Assembly: GCF_023156535.1 (NCBI RefSeq)
Contig: NZ_JALNMH010000005.1
Coordinates: forward strand, 209,549-273,548
Source: Pseudomarimonas salicorniae
GTDB lineage: Bacteria; Pseudomonadota; Gammaproteobacteria; Xanthomonadales; Xanthomonadaceae
Reading direction: 5' to 3'
DNA length: 64,000 nucleotides
A program made the position numbers and the translations under genes. Position 1 is the stretch's first letter; each line of letters starts with the position of its first letter. This document shows, piece by piece, positions 17,975 to 26,877 of the stretch. The notes under the pieces are model-generated. The model saw nothing but the letters and a program-made list of their open reading frames with translations, was not told the DNA's origin and made no database searches.

Positions 17975-19675
17975 TCAGGGCCGCTCGCGCCAACGCAGTC
18001 CCAACTGGACGGTGTACTCGCGGTAGTCGGAGGGATCCCCGGCCGTGGCAACGGGCAGCCCGGCGAGGCTGCGCGCGTACTGGGCGAACAGCGCCCAGCG
18101 CCCGTCCCCCAGCACCCGCTCCGCACCGAGGTCGAGACCCCAGGTGAACTGACCCTCGTCCTGGTTGACCCACTGGCGTCCCGCCGAAAGGCCGAAGCTG
18201 AGTTCGTAGCGTCTTGCCTCGCGCCATACCCAACGCGAGCGGAGGCCGAGGTGGCGGTAGCGCTCCGGGTTGAAGAATCCCAGATCCAGCGTTTCCGAGT
18301 AGCCAAAGCCCCGGCCGACGGCGCTGACCCGCCAATCGACACTGGACAGGGGAATGCGGCGCGTCGCCGCGAGGGCGAATGACTTGCGCTGGCTACCGGC
18401 GCTGAGCCAGGCACGGGCAAGACCGAGGTCGAAGTTGTAGGGTGATTCCAGCGGTGTCCAGCCGATGTTGGCCTCGAGTGCCTGCAGGCTGCCGCGCTGA
18501 TCGACCGCCGCCGGCGTGAAATCGAGCAGCTGGCGCGAGGCATCGAGCTGCAGGCGCAGGCCGCCGCCGGGGCGCAGACCGCCGCCCAGCTGCCAGGTGC
18601 CTGCGGGCTTGCCGCCAAGGTCCTGATCCCTGCCCAGGCCGACCATCCACCAGGCGCGCCCGCCGACAGGCTGGTGCAGCTGCACGCCCCACTGCAGGGC
18701 GTCGCGGTTCGCGCCCGCGAACGCCACTTCACGCCGTGCGGCCTCGACCTGCAGGTGACCATCGAACCAGGGCAGGCGCATGCGCAGGTGCGGCCGGTGC
18801 TGTTCCAGGCCCTCGTTGGTGCGGGTGCGGACACCGCGCAGCTCCAGCCAGCGCCCGCGCTCGGAGATATCGTCGAAAAGAAGCTCGCGGGCGTCGCGCT
18901 GGGCAGCGCCGCCCTGGGCAAGTTGTCGGTAGGCCGTTGCTGCTTCGCGACGCCTGCCTTCGGCGGCGTCGAGTCGCGCCGCCATCAGCCGTCCCTCCGC
19001 GGTCTGGCGGCAGGCGGCATCGCAGGCTGCGAAGCGCTCGCGGGCGAGGGCCGGGTTGCCCGACCACAGCGCAAGCCGGGTGCGCCCGAGGGCGGCCTCT
19101 CCCAGCGTCGGATCCGCCTTGAGCAGGGCGTCGTACGACGCGGCGGCGGTTTCGAAATCCCCCGACCAGCTGAGGAAGCGTGCGCGGTCCAGCGCGGCCT
19201 CGCGGTCATCCGGGTGATCCGCCAGCCAGCTCTCCAGCCGCGCAACGGCCTCACCGGTATGCCCTGCCCAGGCGCGGTAGGTGGCATCCTGGCGCACCGC
19301 CTCGCGGTCGCGGCCGGCAACCCAGGGGCGGAGCGTCTGCAGGGCCCCGGGAATATCCTCGGACCAGGCCTGCACCTGCGCCAGTCCCAGGTCCGCGGCA
19401 CGGGCGCGGCCCGGGTAGCGTTCGCGGAAGGCGCGATAGGCGGCGATCGACGCCGCGTACTGGCCGTCCCAGGCCAGGGTCTGGGCGCGCTCCAGCATGG
19501 CGGTCTCGTGGTCGGCGACCTGATCCAGCATGGCGTCGTAGGCAGCGATGGCCTGTTCCAGCTGCCCGGCATCGCGCGCGGCGCGCGCCTCGCCCAGAAG
19601 CTCGCCGAGGCCGCGCTGCGCCGAGGCTGGAGAGCAGGCCAGGGCGAGCAGCAGCATCCACGCAACGCGTCTCAT
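17975..19675 (-). CDS. TPR protein with C-terminal outer-membrane beta-barrel (YaiO/PgaA-like)
   Basis: A 566-residue envelope protein. The signal peptide ends at SPASAQ (residue 20). TPR-like helical repeats cover roughly 25-255 (AIAAYDAMLDQVADHETAML, AASIAAYRAFRERYPG, AAASYDALLKADPTLGEAAL). The rest has alternating amphipathic strands rich in W, G, R and aromatics and ends VQLGLRWRERP, fitting a 16-strand-type barrel. Similar layout is known in PgaA, BcsC and YaiO-type porins for polysaccharide export. Its ATG overlaps the stop of the upstream glycosidase-like gene, so the two proteins should act in one glycan pathway. No glycosyltransferase is adjacent. Confidence 0.8.
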   Translation of the reverse strand: MRRVAWMLLLALACSPASAQRGLGELLGEARAARDAGQLEQAIAAYDAMLDQVADHETAMLERAQTLAWDGQYAASIAAYRAFRERYPGRARAADLGLAQVQAWSEDIPGALQTLRPWVAGRDREAVRQDATYRAWAGHTGEAVARLESWLADHPDDREAALDRARFLSWSGDFETAAASYDALLKADPTLGEAALGRTRLALWSGNPALARERFAACDAACRQTAEGRLMAARLDAAEGRRREAATAYRQLAQGGAAQRDARELLFDDISERGRWLELRGVRTRTNEGLEQHRPHLRMRLPWFDGHLQVEAARREVAFAGANRDALQWGVQLHQPVGGRAWWMVGLGRDQDLGGKPAGTWQLGGGLRPGGGLRLQLDASRQLLDFTPAAVDQRGSLQALEANIGWTPLESPYNFDLGLARAWLSAGSQRKSFALAATRRIPLSSVDWRVSAVGRGFGYSETLDLGFFNPERYRHLGLRSRWVWREARRYELSFGLSAGRQWVNQDEGQFTWGLDLGAERVLGDGRWALFAQYARSLAGLPVATAGDPSDYREYTVQLGLRWRERP

Positions 19676-22206
19676 TCGGCGCCTCCTTCAGGGGCGAGCG
19701 GCGCCATGGCCGGCTGGTCGGGTAGCGCCGCCAGCGCACGCTGCACGATGGAAAACGAAGGCTTGCGGTAGACGTGGAACTCGGGCTGCTCCCAGCCCGG
19801 CCAGCGGAACAGCGGAGGCAGGGTCACCCTTCCGTCCACGACCCCGGGCAGGCTGCCAACGGGCGCGCCGCGGGCATCGAGCTGCACCAGCAGCACCCGG
19901 AAGCCCTCCGTGGTTACGGTGCCGATCCCGCCCGGCGGGACGTCGTCACGCAGCACCTGAAGCGAGCTCGGGTCGGTCACGTGCAGCAGGCCCCAGGGGA
20001 TACGCGCCTCGATGAAACCCGGGCCGCGCTGCCATTCCGATGCCGAATCGAAGGCGGGGTCGGCGCGGTCGGCGGTGCCGCGGCGCAGGGTGCCGATCTG
20101 CTGCCGGTGCTCGGGGAAGAGGGTGCCGTCGCGGCCGATGCGCGCCCGGTTGCTCTCGGTACGCGGCTCGACGAACAGGCCATCCTCGTTGTGCCGTGAC
20201 CGATAGGGCCGGGCGTAGCGATGGGTAAAGATGTCGTAGACGTTGTCGACTTCCAGCCGCGCCACCTCACCTTCGAAGCGAACCACGAACTCGAGCCCCG
20301 CCTCGCTGCGCCAGCCACCCGGCAAAGGCAGCAGGTGGTCGCCGGCCTCGAGGTCATGCGTGTCGATGCCGACCAGCATGGAGGACGCAGACACATCGGC
20401 CGGAAAGCCGATGGCCAGATGCAGCCAGCCTTCGTCGGCGCGCAGTTTGAGCCAGGTATCGCCCCGGCGCAGATAGTCCGGCACCCCGCGCCAATCGTCC
20501 GGCTTTCCGTCGATCAGTACGTTGGGGCCCTCCTTTCCAGGGTGTGCGCCGAGCAGCCCGTAGTTCTGCTCCGCGTCCATCGGGTTGTACCAGAGCGGGT
20601 TGCGCTCCCCCGGCTGCTCGAACTCGATCACCAGCCAGTTCTTCTTGAACCACTCGTCGATCCAGGCGAACAGCACTCCGCCGGCGGTGCCGGCGTCATG
20701 CAGATTGCGAAACATGCGCGCGTTCTGCTCGCCCTGCTCGACCTCGTTCTGCCCGCCGTGGGTCATGCCCTGGGGCTGCCAGTGGGCGACCAGCCTGGAG
20801 CTCGGCACGCCGAACTCGCTGACGACGACGGCATGGCGGCGGTGATGACCCACGAGGTCCTGCAGGTAGGCCATGTAATTGTTGCGGCCGAGGTGGTCCC
20901 GGCCCCGGTTGTAGCCGGAGTCGAGATTGATGAAATCCGGGTAGTAGGGATAGGCGTGGTAACTCGCGAACAGCCCGGCCTCCAGCTCGGGGCCATCGCG
21001 GTACTTCTCCATGTCGAGACCCACCGCGTCGTTGTCGTACTCGCGGATCTCCGCCCCCTCCTCAAGCGGGAGTCCGAGGCGGCGGCGGAGGGCGTTCTCC
21101 TCGGCCTTGGTCGCCTCGGTCGGATGGTGCAGGGGATCGAGCGTCGGCCAGTTGGTGAAGGCCGCCGGTCGCTGCGCGTGGTAGGTGTCATGCTCGTAGG
21201 CAAGCAGTGCCTCCAGAGCCCTGGCCATGAACACTTCGGTGGCGTGCCCATTGTCGATGCCGACGAAGCGCCCCTGCCAATCGGACATCCCGGGGCGCAG
21301 CGCGTTGAACTCGACGACGTTGTACGGCTCCCACTCACGCCCGAGGATGTAGGCGATGACCCAGCGGCTGACGTCGGTCCTGTAGAGCCCCGAAGCGTGG
21401 CCCGGCCGCGCGGGCAGCGCGGCGCGACCATGCAGGAGATCCACGACCCGGTGCATTTCGGTGCGCCATGGTTCGAACCACGCCGGATCGCCGAAGTCGT
21501 CGCCGGGTGGCGGCTCGACCCATACGCCATGGATCAGGTAGATCGGCTTCTCCGCGGAAGCGTTGTGTTCAGCGAGCGCCTCGTAGAACCCGGGCGGGTG
21601 GATGGTATAGACGCGCACGCAGTTCACGCCCAGCTCGGCCATGTCGCGGATCCAGGCCTGGTAGACCGGCTTCTCCGGGAACTGGCTCGGGAATTTGCCG
21701 GGCAGCGCGGCGCCGAGGTTGATGCCCTTCAGGAACAAGGGCGAGAAGCCCTGCGCTCCGCGGACCTCGAATCCGCGCTCGCGGCTGACCCGGTAGTCCA
21801 GCACCAGGTGCTCGGCGCGCTGAGGAGGCGGCAGCTCCGGGGCCTGCAGCAGGAGCCGCTCGAGGACCACGTGGAACTCAGGGCGCTGGTCATCCAGCCG
21901 AATGGCGAGACGGATGGCTTTCTTCGCGGCCTCGGCCTCACCGCGTCGCTCGGCGATCAGCGCCAATCCGTAGGCGGCATCGGAGTAGTCGGGCGCCAGC
22001 TTGAGCACGCGCCCGAAAGCCCGGGACGCTTCCTCATCGCGACCCTCCCGAAGGGCAACAAAGGCGCCGCGCACCAGCGCATCGACGTCGACCCGTTCGC
22101 CGGCCGCGGAGGGCGGGGCGGGAGCAGTGTCCTGCGCGCCGACGGCCGTCGCCCATGCAAGGCAGCACGCCAAGCCGAGCCGCCAGAGCCCCGAGGCTGG
22201 GATCAT
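19672..22206 (-). CDS. Secreted TPR/glycosidase-like protein
   Basis: An 844-residue exported protein. The signal peptide is residues 1-24 (GLACCLAWATAVGAQ). Two or three TPR-like units lie at about 38-110 (LREGRDEEASRAFGRVLKLA). A large TIM-barrel region (about 140-560) has FLKGINLGAALPG, GVNCVRVYTIHPPGFYEAL, ILGREWEPYNV and VVVSEFGVPSSR; the Glu residues in GREWEP and SEFG lie where acid/base and nucleophile fall in clan GH-A enzymes. A C-terminal beta-rich region of about 230 residues (IDGKPDDWRGVPDY) looks like a carbohydrate-binding or CBM9-like module. A clear aggagcaggac precedes the ATG. It likely trims or handles a polysaccharide in the periplasm. Confidence 0.78.
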   Translation of the reverse strand: MIPASGLWRLGLACCLAWATAVGAQDTAPAPPSAAGERVDVDALVRGAFVALREGRDEEASRAFGRVLKLAPDYSDAAYGLALIAERRGEAEAAKKAIRLAIRLDDQRPEFHVVLERLLLQAPELPPPQRAEHLVLDYRVSRERGFEVRGAQGFSPLFLKGINLGAALPGKFPSQFPEKPVYQAWIRDMAELGVNCVRVYTIHPPGFYEALAEHNASAEKPIYLIHGVWVEPPPGDDFGDPAWFEPWRTEMHRVVDLLHGRAALPARPGHASGLYRTDVSRWVIAYILGREWEPYNVVEFNALRPGMSDWQGRFVGIDNGHATEVFMARALEALLAYEHDTYHAQRPAAFTNWPTLDPLHHPTEATKAEENALRRRLGLPLEEGAEIREYDNDAVGLDMEKYRDGPELEAGLFASYHAYPYYPDFINLDSGYNRGRDHLGRNNYMAYLQDLVGHHRRHAVVVSEFGVPSSRLVAHWQPQGMTHGGQNEVEQGEQNARMFRNLHDAGTAGGVLFAWIDEWFKKNWLVIEFEQPGERNPLWYNPMDAEQNYGLLGAHPGKEGPNVLIDGKPDDWRGVPDYLRRGDTWLKLRADEGWLHLAIGFPADVSASSMLVGIDTHDLEAGDHLLPLPGGWRSEAGLEFVVRFEGEVARLEVDNVYDIFTHRYARPYRSRHNEDGLFVEPRTESNRARIGRDGTLFPEHRQQIGTLRRGTADRADPAFDSASEWQRGPGFIEARIPWGLLHVTDPSSLQVLRDDVPPGGIGTVTTEGFRVLLVQLDARGAPVGSLPGVVDGRVTLPPLFRWPGWEQPEFHVYRKPSFSIVQRALAALPDQPAMAPLAPEGGAE

Positions 22207-22509
22207 GTCCTGCTCCTGATCATCGCCTCAGAATCATACGGGCTGGTGCCCCCGTCCACGAGCGGCCGCCGGGGGCGGTCCCGGCGATGGCTGCGTCCAT
22301 CCTGCCTGCCATCGTCCCGCGGCATGGCGGGTCGCAGCGGGCGCAGGGGGCGTCCGTACCCCCGGGCGGCGCGCGGGCCGGCCCACCAACGCGAAGCCCT
22401 TCGGCGGTTGTTGCCTGCGTTTCGGGCCCCATCACTCCTGCCCTTCGAAGGTCCGGGGCGCGGCCCCATTCGCGCCTGCCCCGCCGCGCCGTTCCGGCAT
22501 GCTAACCGG
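22207..22509. other. Divergent spacer between glycosidase-like and sigma factor genes
   Basis: About 300 bp of GC-rich DNA with several short C/G inverted repeats (for example gcccccgtccacg and cccccgggcggc). The minus-strand Shine-Dalgarno aggagcagg (22209-22217) is clear. No ECF-type promoter pair was recognised, although the sigma factor gene would be expected to be autoregulated. Confidence 0.4.
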
Positions 22510-23115
22510 ATGCCCGATGCGCGCATCCAAGCGGTCATGAACTGCGAGACCGACCCCCTGGTGGCCTCCGCGCGGCGTGGCGATGCCGGTGCCTTTCGTG
22601 CGCTGGTGGACCGCCATGGCCGGGCGGTGCATTCGCTGTGCTGGCGGATCACCCGCGACGAGACCCTGGCCGAGGATGCGGCGCAGGAGGCGTTCCTGAA
22701 GGCCTGGCGCGCGCTTGGGGAATTCGACGGACGCGCCGCCTTTGGCACCTGGCTGCATCGGATCGCCGCCAATGCGGCGCTGGAGCAGCTGCGGCGCACC
22801 GCCCGGCATCGTGATGGTCGGGTCGTGCGCGAGACCTCCAACGAGGACGAGGACGCCGACTTTCTCGACGGCGACGTAGCCCCGGCGCTGTCGCCGGGTG
22901 ACCACTTGGCAGCGGCCGCCCTGCAGACCCGCGTGGCCCGCGAGCTGGACGGCATGAGCGCGCTGGAGCGCTCGGCCTTCGTGCTGCGCCATGTCGAGGG
23001 TGCCTCGCTGGAGGACATCGGCGTGGCGCTTTCGCTGAACACCGGACAGAGCAAGCAGGCGATCTTCCGCGCCGTGCGCAAGCTGCGCGCCGCGCTCGCC
23101 GACTGGAGGCAGTGA
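22510..23115 (+). CDS. ECF-type RNA polymerase sigma factor
   Basis: A 201-residue sigma-70 family factor with only regions 2 and 4. Region 2 is around 20-95: DAGAFRALVDRHGRAVHSLC, LAEDAAQEAFLKAWRAL, FGTWLHRIAANAALEQLRR. Region 4 is around 145-198: LDGMSALERSAFVLRHVEGA, then LEDIGVALSLNTGQSKQAIF. The acidic linker (NEDEDADFLDGD) is typical. An alternative start at 22537 (MNCETDPL) is possible. The stop overlaps the next start (TGATG at 23113), coupling it to the anti-sigma gene. Confidence 0.92.
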   Translation: MPDARIQAVMNCETDPLVASARRGDAGAFRALVDRHGRAVHSLCWRITRDETLAEDAAQEAFLKAWRALGEFDGRAAFGTWLHRIAANAALEQLRRTARHRDGRVVRETSNEDEDADFLDGDVAPALSPGDHLAAAALQTRVARELDGMSALERSAFVLRHVEGASLEDIGVALSLNTGQSKQAIFRAVRKLRAALADWRQ

Positions 23116-23915
23116 TGAAAGAGCAAACCCCCTTCGAGGCGACGCCCATCCGCGACGATGAGCTGGTGCTGTTCCACTATCGCGACGGGCTCGACGCAGC
23201 GCGCCTGGCGCAGATCGAGCGCGCCCTGGGCGAGGACGTTGACCTGTCGCGGCGCTACACCCTGCTGCAGGCCACGCTGACGGCCGCCGATCTGGACCCG
23301 GTGCCGGCCCCGGCCGCGGGGTTCACCGACCGGGTGATGGCGCAGCTGCCGGCGACGCCTGCTGCTCCGTCCTTGGGTCACTTCCCGGTCGGTGCACGAC
23401 ACGGCGCCATGCACGGCCGCCGCCCGCGACGCCGCTGGCACCTGGCAGCCGGCGGGGCGCTGGCCGCCTCGCTGTTGCTTGGCGTCGGCTTCTTCGCCGG
23501 GCGGCAGACCGCGCCGCCCGTCCAGCCGATGACGGTGGAACCGATGGTGGTGGATGCCGGGCGTGTCTACGCCGATACCCTCGGCCGCCACCTCGGCGCC
23601 ACGCGCCGGGTGCTGGCCAGCGCCCGCTTCGACGGCGACAGCCCGACCCTGGCGGAAGCCAACGCCGCACTCGCCCGCTCCCTGCTCGACAACCACGGCC
23701 TGTACCTCGCCGCTGCCCGGCACAACGGTGACCGTCGCCTGGTCGCCGTGCTGCAGGAGATCGAGCCGGTGCTGATCGAGCTGGCTAACCCGGCGGACGG
23801 ATCCGGCATCCAATCACGCAAGGCCCTCGGTGAGTTCGTCGAGCGCGAGGACCTGATCTTCCAGGTGCGCGCAGCGGAGGCAGGCCTTGCCGCCCGCGGC
23901 AGCATCGACATCTGA
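23115..23915 (+). CDS. Probable anti-sigma factor, single-pass membrane protein
   Basis: A 266-residue protein coupled to the ECF sigma gene. The N-terminal about 85 cytoplasmic residues (DDELVLFHYRDGLDAARLAQ) resemble anti-sigma domains that sequester sigma; no zinc-binding HxxxCxxC motif is seen. A basic stretch (HGRRPRRRWH) precedes the TM helix (LAAGGALAASLLLGVGFFAG, about 112-131). The remaining 130 residues would be periplasmic and helical (DAGRVYADTLGRHLG, ALARSLLDNHGLYLAAA). The signal sensed is unknown; downstream HEAT proteins may transmit it. Confidence 0.78.
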   Translation: MKEQTPFEATPIRDDELVLFHYRDGLDAARLAQIERALGEDVDLSRRYTLLQATLTAADLDPVPAPAAGFTDRVMAQLPATPAAPSLGHFPVGARHGAMHGRRPRRRWHLAAGGALAASLLLGVGFFAGRQTAPPVQPMTVEPMVVDAGRVYADTLGRHLGATRRVLASARFDGDSPTLAEANAALARSLLDNHGLYLAAARHNGDRRLVAVLQEIEPVLIELANPADGSGIQSRKALGEFVEREDLIFQVRAAEAGLAARGSIDI

Positions 23916-23930
23916 ACACGGAGATTCATC

Positions 23931-25124
23931 ATGCGACTGCGCAAGACCCTGATCGCCATCAGCCTCGCCCTGCTGCTGCAGGTGCAGCCGACGCTGGCCG
24001 CCCCCAACGACCAGGCCATGGCCCCCTCCGGCAAGCCGGAGCAGGCGCTCTACTGGCAGGGCCATGAATTGCTCAAGCAGGGCCGCTGGGACGAGGCGCT
24101 GGCGCGCTTCAGGCAGCTCGAGGAGCAGCTCCAGCAGAGCGAGCCTCAGGCCGCCGACGCCGCCCTGTACTGGCAGGCCTATGCGCTCGATAGGGCACGC
24201 CGCGGCGCCGAGGCACGGGCCGTGGTCGACCGCCTGCGCAGCCGCTACCCCGGCAGCCGCTGGCTGGAAGAGGCGGGCCGGCTCGGGGCGGGGGGCGGGG
24301 ACGAGGAAAGCCTGGTGGACGCGGCGCTCCACGGCCTGCTTTCCGCGCCCCCCGAGAAGGCCCTGCCGCTGCTCAAGAAGGTGCTGGAGGGTGCGCACCC
24401 GCCGCGCACCAAGCAGCGCGCCCTGTTCGTGCTCAGCCAGCTCGACCTGCCGGAGGCGCAGGCCCTCGTGCTGGAGACCGCGCGCCGCGGCGAGGCGCCG
24501 CTGCGCGACGAGGCGATCAAGATGCTCGGCATCAGCGGGGGCAAGGCGGCCATGGATGCCCTGCAGTCGGTGTATGCCGAAGGCGACGAGATGATTCGGC
24601 GCGCAGTGCTCGATGCCTGGATGATTGCCGACCATCTGCCGGGACTTGAGCAGGCGGCTCGCGACGGCGCGTATCCCGACCTGCAGCGCCACGCCATCCA
24701 CCTGCTCGGCGCGCTGGAGGCCGATCATCTTCTGGAGCAGCTGCTTGACGCGCGCGGCGATGACGAGATGCAGAAGGCCGTGCTGCAGTCGCTGGGCGTA
24801 GCGAGGAACAGACCGGCGCTGGTGCGCTTTGCAGGGAGCGACGCACCTGACGCACTTCGCATCGAGGCGTTGCATTCGCTCGGCGTCGCCAACGGTGGCG
24901 CTGAGCTGGCCCAGCTTTATCCGACGCTTCCCAGCGCCAACCTGCGCCGCGCGGCGCTGGAGGGCCTGATGGTCGCCGGGGAAGGCGCGGCGCTGCGCGG
25001 GCTTTACGGCAGCGCGCGCAATGACGACGAGAAGCGCGAGATCCTGCGGATGATGACTGCGATGGGCGACGACGAGGCGCTGAAGCTCATCGAGCAGGCC
25101 ATCGAGGAAGGAGCCGGACAATGA
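23931..25124 (+). CDS. Secreted TPR/HEAT-repeat protein
   Basis: A 397-residue exported protein. The signal peptide is residues 1-24 (LIAISLALLLQVQPTLAAP). One or two TPR-like units follow (LYWQGHELLKQGRWDEALAR). From about 120 to the end are roughly eight helical HEAT-like repeats with LL/AL spacing (EAIKMLGISGGKAAMDALQS, HAIHLLGALEADHLLEQLLD, VLQSLGVARNRPALVRFAG). It is part of the sigma/anti-sigma operon (15 bp after the anti-sigma stop) and overlaps the next gene by ATGA. HEAT solenoids bind proteins, so it may present the signal to the anti-sigma periplasmic domain. Confidence 0.8.
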   Translation: MRLRKTLIAISLALLLQVQPTLAAPNDQAMAPSGKPEQALYWQGHELLKQGRWDEALARFRQLEEQLQQSEPQAADAALYWQAYALDRARRGAEARAVVDRLRSRYPGSRWLEEAGRLGAGGGDEESLVDAALHGLLSAPPEKALPLLKKVLEGAHPPRTKQRALFVLSQLDLPEAQALVLETARRGEAPLRDEAIKMLGISGGKAAMDALQSVYAEGDEMIRRAVLDAWMIADHLPGLEQAARDGAYPDLQRHAIHLLGALEADHLLEQLLDARGDDEMQKAVLQSLGVARNRPALVRFAGSDAPDALRIEALHSLGVANGGAELAQLYPTLPSANLRRAALEGLMVAGEGAALRGLYGSARNDDEKREILRMMTAMGDDEALKLIEQAIEEGAGQ

Positions 25125-26122
25125 GCCGCCATCTGCGTGTCCTGACCGCCCTGTTTCCCGGCCTGGTGGCCGGCCTGTTCGCCCTTCCCGCAAGCGCTGC
25201 CTCGCTGGATGCGCTGCCCGACAACGGCTGGGTCAGCTGGCAGGTCCCGTCGGCCGCCAAAGGCGATGGACCCTGCTGTTATGAGGTCCGAGGCGGCGAG
25301 CCCTCCCGCCGTGGGTGCCGGCTGGGCAAGGACGACCCCCAGCCCACCGAGCCGGCGCTGGAGGCCGCCCACGGCGCCGACGGCGAGCTGGTCATCTACC
25401 TCAAGCGCAAGGCCGGCCGGTCCACTGCCCTGCATGCGCTGGGCGGCAGCTGCCCGGTCAGTCTCGATGGACCGCTGCAGGCGCTCGGCGCCATGGACCC
25501 GGCGCGCAGCATCGCCTTCCTGGATGCGCAGCTCGAACCCGGGACGGACGGCCTTGGCCGCCAGCCGCTGCTGATGGCCATCGCCCACCATGCCGAGCCC
25601 TCGGCGGCCCGTCGCCTGGTGGCGCGCACCGCGCCGGGGGAGGCCAAGGCGATCCGGCGCGACGCCCTGTTCTGGCTGGGCCAGCTGCATCCGGCAGCGG
25701 GGCTCGACGCCCTGCTCCGTTCGGCCCGCAGCGACCCCAGCCGCGAGATCCGCCACCACGCCCTGTTCTCGCTTTCGCAGGCCGAGGTGGACGCCGCCCG
25801 CGCCGCGCTGCGTGACTATGCCGGTGATCGCTCGGTGGACGGCGAGGACCGCGGCCAGGCCCTGTTCTGGCTGGCCCAGAGCGGGGACCCCGGCGCCCGC
25901 GGTGCCATCCTTGCCGCACTCCGCGGTGGCGAGGACGCGCTGATCGAACAGGCTGTCTTCGCCCTCAGCCAGTTGGGAGAAGGTGCCGACGAGGCCCTGA
26001 TCGAGCTGGTCGAAGGTCCCTACCCGCGTCAGGCGCGGAAGCGCGCCCTGTTCTGGCTCGGCCAGTCCGGCTCGAAGACCGCGCTGGGCTATCTGGACCG
26101 CGTGCTGGCCGGGTCCGACTGA
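25121..26122 (+). CDS. Secreted HEAT-repeat protein
   Basis: A 333-residue exported protein with a signal peptide (LFPGLVAGLFALPASA, to about 26). A small Cys-containing domain follows (DGPCCYEVRGGEPSRRGC). HEAT-like repeats run from about 120 to 325, with a near-identical RRDALFWLGQ, HHALFSLSQ, GQALFWLAQ, EQAVFALSQ and KRALFWLGQ at each repeat. The strict ALFWLxQ periodicity suggests recent internal duplication. It is coupled by ATGA to the preceding HEAT gene and is the last gene of the sigma operon. Confidence 0.82.
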   Translation: MSRHLRVLTALFPGLVAGLFALPASAASLDALPDNGWVSWQVPSAAKGDGPCCYEVRGGEPSRRGCRLGKDDPQPTEPALEAAHGADGELVIYLKRKAGRSTALHALGGSCPVSLDGPLQALGAMDPARSIAFLDAQLEPGTDGLGRQPLLMAIAHHAEPSAARRLVARTAPGEAKAIRRDALFWLGQLHPAAGLDALLRSARSDPSREIRHHALFSLSQAEVDAARAALRDYAGDRSVDGEDRGQALFWLAQSGDPGARGAILAALRGGEDALIEQAVFALSQLGEGADEALIELVEGPYPRQARKRALFWLGQSGSKTALGYLDRVLAGSD

Positions 26123-26318
26123 GCAATCCGGTTTGGCGCCGGGGGGCTGCGTGATGCGGGCCCCCGGGTTCCGGGTCCGACCGGTCGCGCGCCATTCTCG
26201 CCGTCGCGTTCGACCTTCGAACCCTGAGGGCGAACGGTCGATCGTGACTGGAACCGCCGGGGACCCGGATCCGTGATCGACCGCGGCCCGACGCGAGACT
26301 GCGCTCTTCGCCGCCGGC

Positions 26319-26756
26319 TCAGCCTTCCTTGGCCGGCGGTATCAACAGAACCGGGCAGTGGCAGTGCTGCGGAATGCGGTGGGCCACCGAGCCGACCAGC
26401 ACGTTGGCAAGGTTCGAGCGGCCCTTGGTGCCGAGCACCACCATGTCGGCGTTCACCTCGGTGGCGTAGTCGCCGATGCAGTGCGCGGCGGGGCCGACCT
26501 CGACCCGCTTCGTGGTGGCAAAGCCCGAGGCCTCGGCGCGCTTGAGCGCTTCCTCGAGATCGCGATCACCGAGCTGCATCAGCAGCGGGCCGTCCATGCC
26601 GGCGGTGATGCCGAACGCATCGGCGTGGACGATGGGCTGCTGCACGTTGACCAGGGCCAGCTCGTGGTTGCCGCCCCAGCCCTCGGCCATGGCGATGAGG
26701 GCATCAAGCGCATGTAGCGAGGTATTGCTTCCGTCGATGGCGACGACGATCTTCAT
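26319..26756 (-). CDS. Universal stress protein (UspA family)
   Basis: A 145-residue single-domain Usp. The first strand is MKIVVAIDGSNTSLHAL. The nucleotide-binding motif is VVLGTKGRSNLANVLVGSVA (GxxG, nine residues, G(S)) followed by CPVLLIPP, so it is of the ATP-binding class. cggag precedes the ATG at 26756. Monocistronic. The 200-bp gap before it (26123-26318) carries a short relative of the repeat cttcga...gcgaacgg (26214-26237) and nothing else recognised. Confidence 0.92.
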   Translation of the reverse strand: MKIVVAIDGSNTSLHALDALIAMAEGWGGNHELALVNVQQPIVHADAFGITAGMDGPLLMQLGDRDLEEALKRAEASGFATTKRVEVGPAAHCIGDYATEVNADMVVLGTKGRSNLANVLVGSVAHRIPQHCHCPVLLIPPAKEG

Positions 26757-26877
26757 GGCGGACTCCGTAGGCGTGGCGGGCGATGCCCGGGGCATCACGC
26801 CGGCGTCCGAACGAGGTGTTGGCGCCGGCCGACCCCTAAAGCCTAACCGGCGCGACCGCCCGGCGGCTTGACCGCGC

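Noticed and set aside
20221..22509. Very long plus-strand frame running into the sigma factor gene
   Set aside because: Antisense to the glycosidase-like gene; the sigma factor domain begins only after ATG 22510, and upstream residues show no fold.
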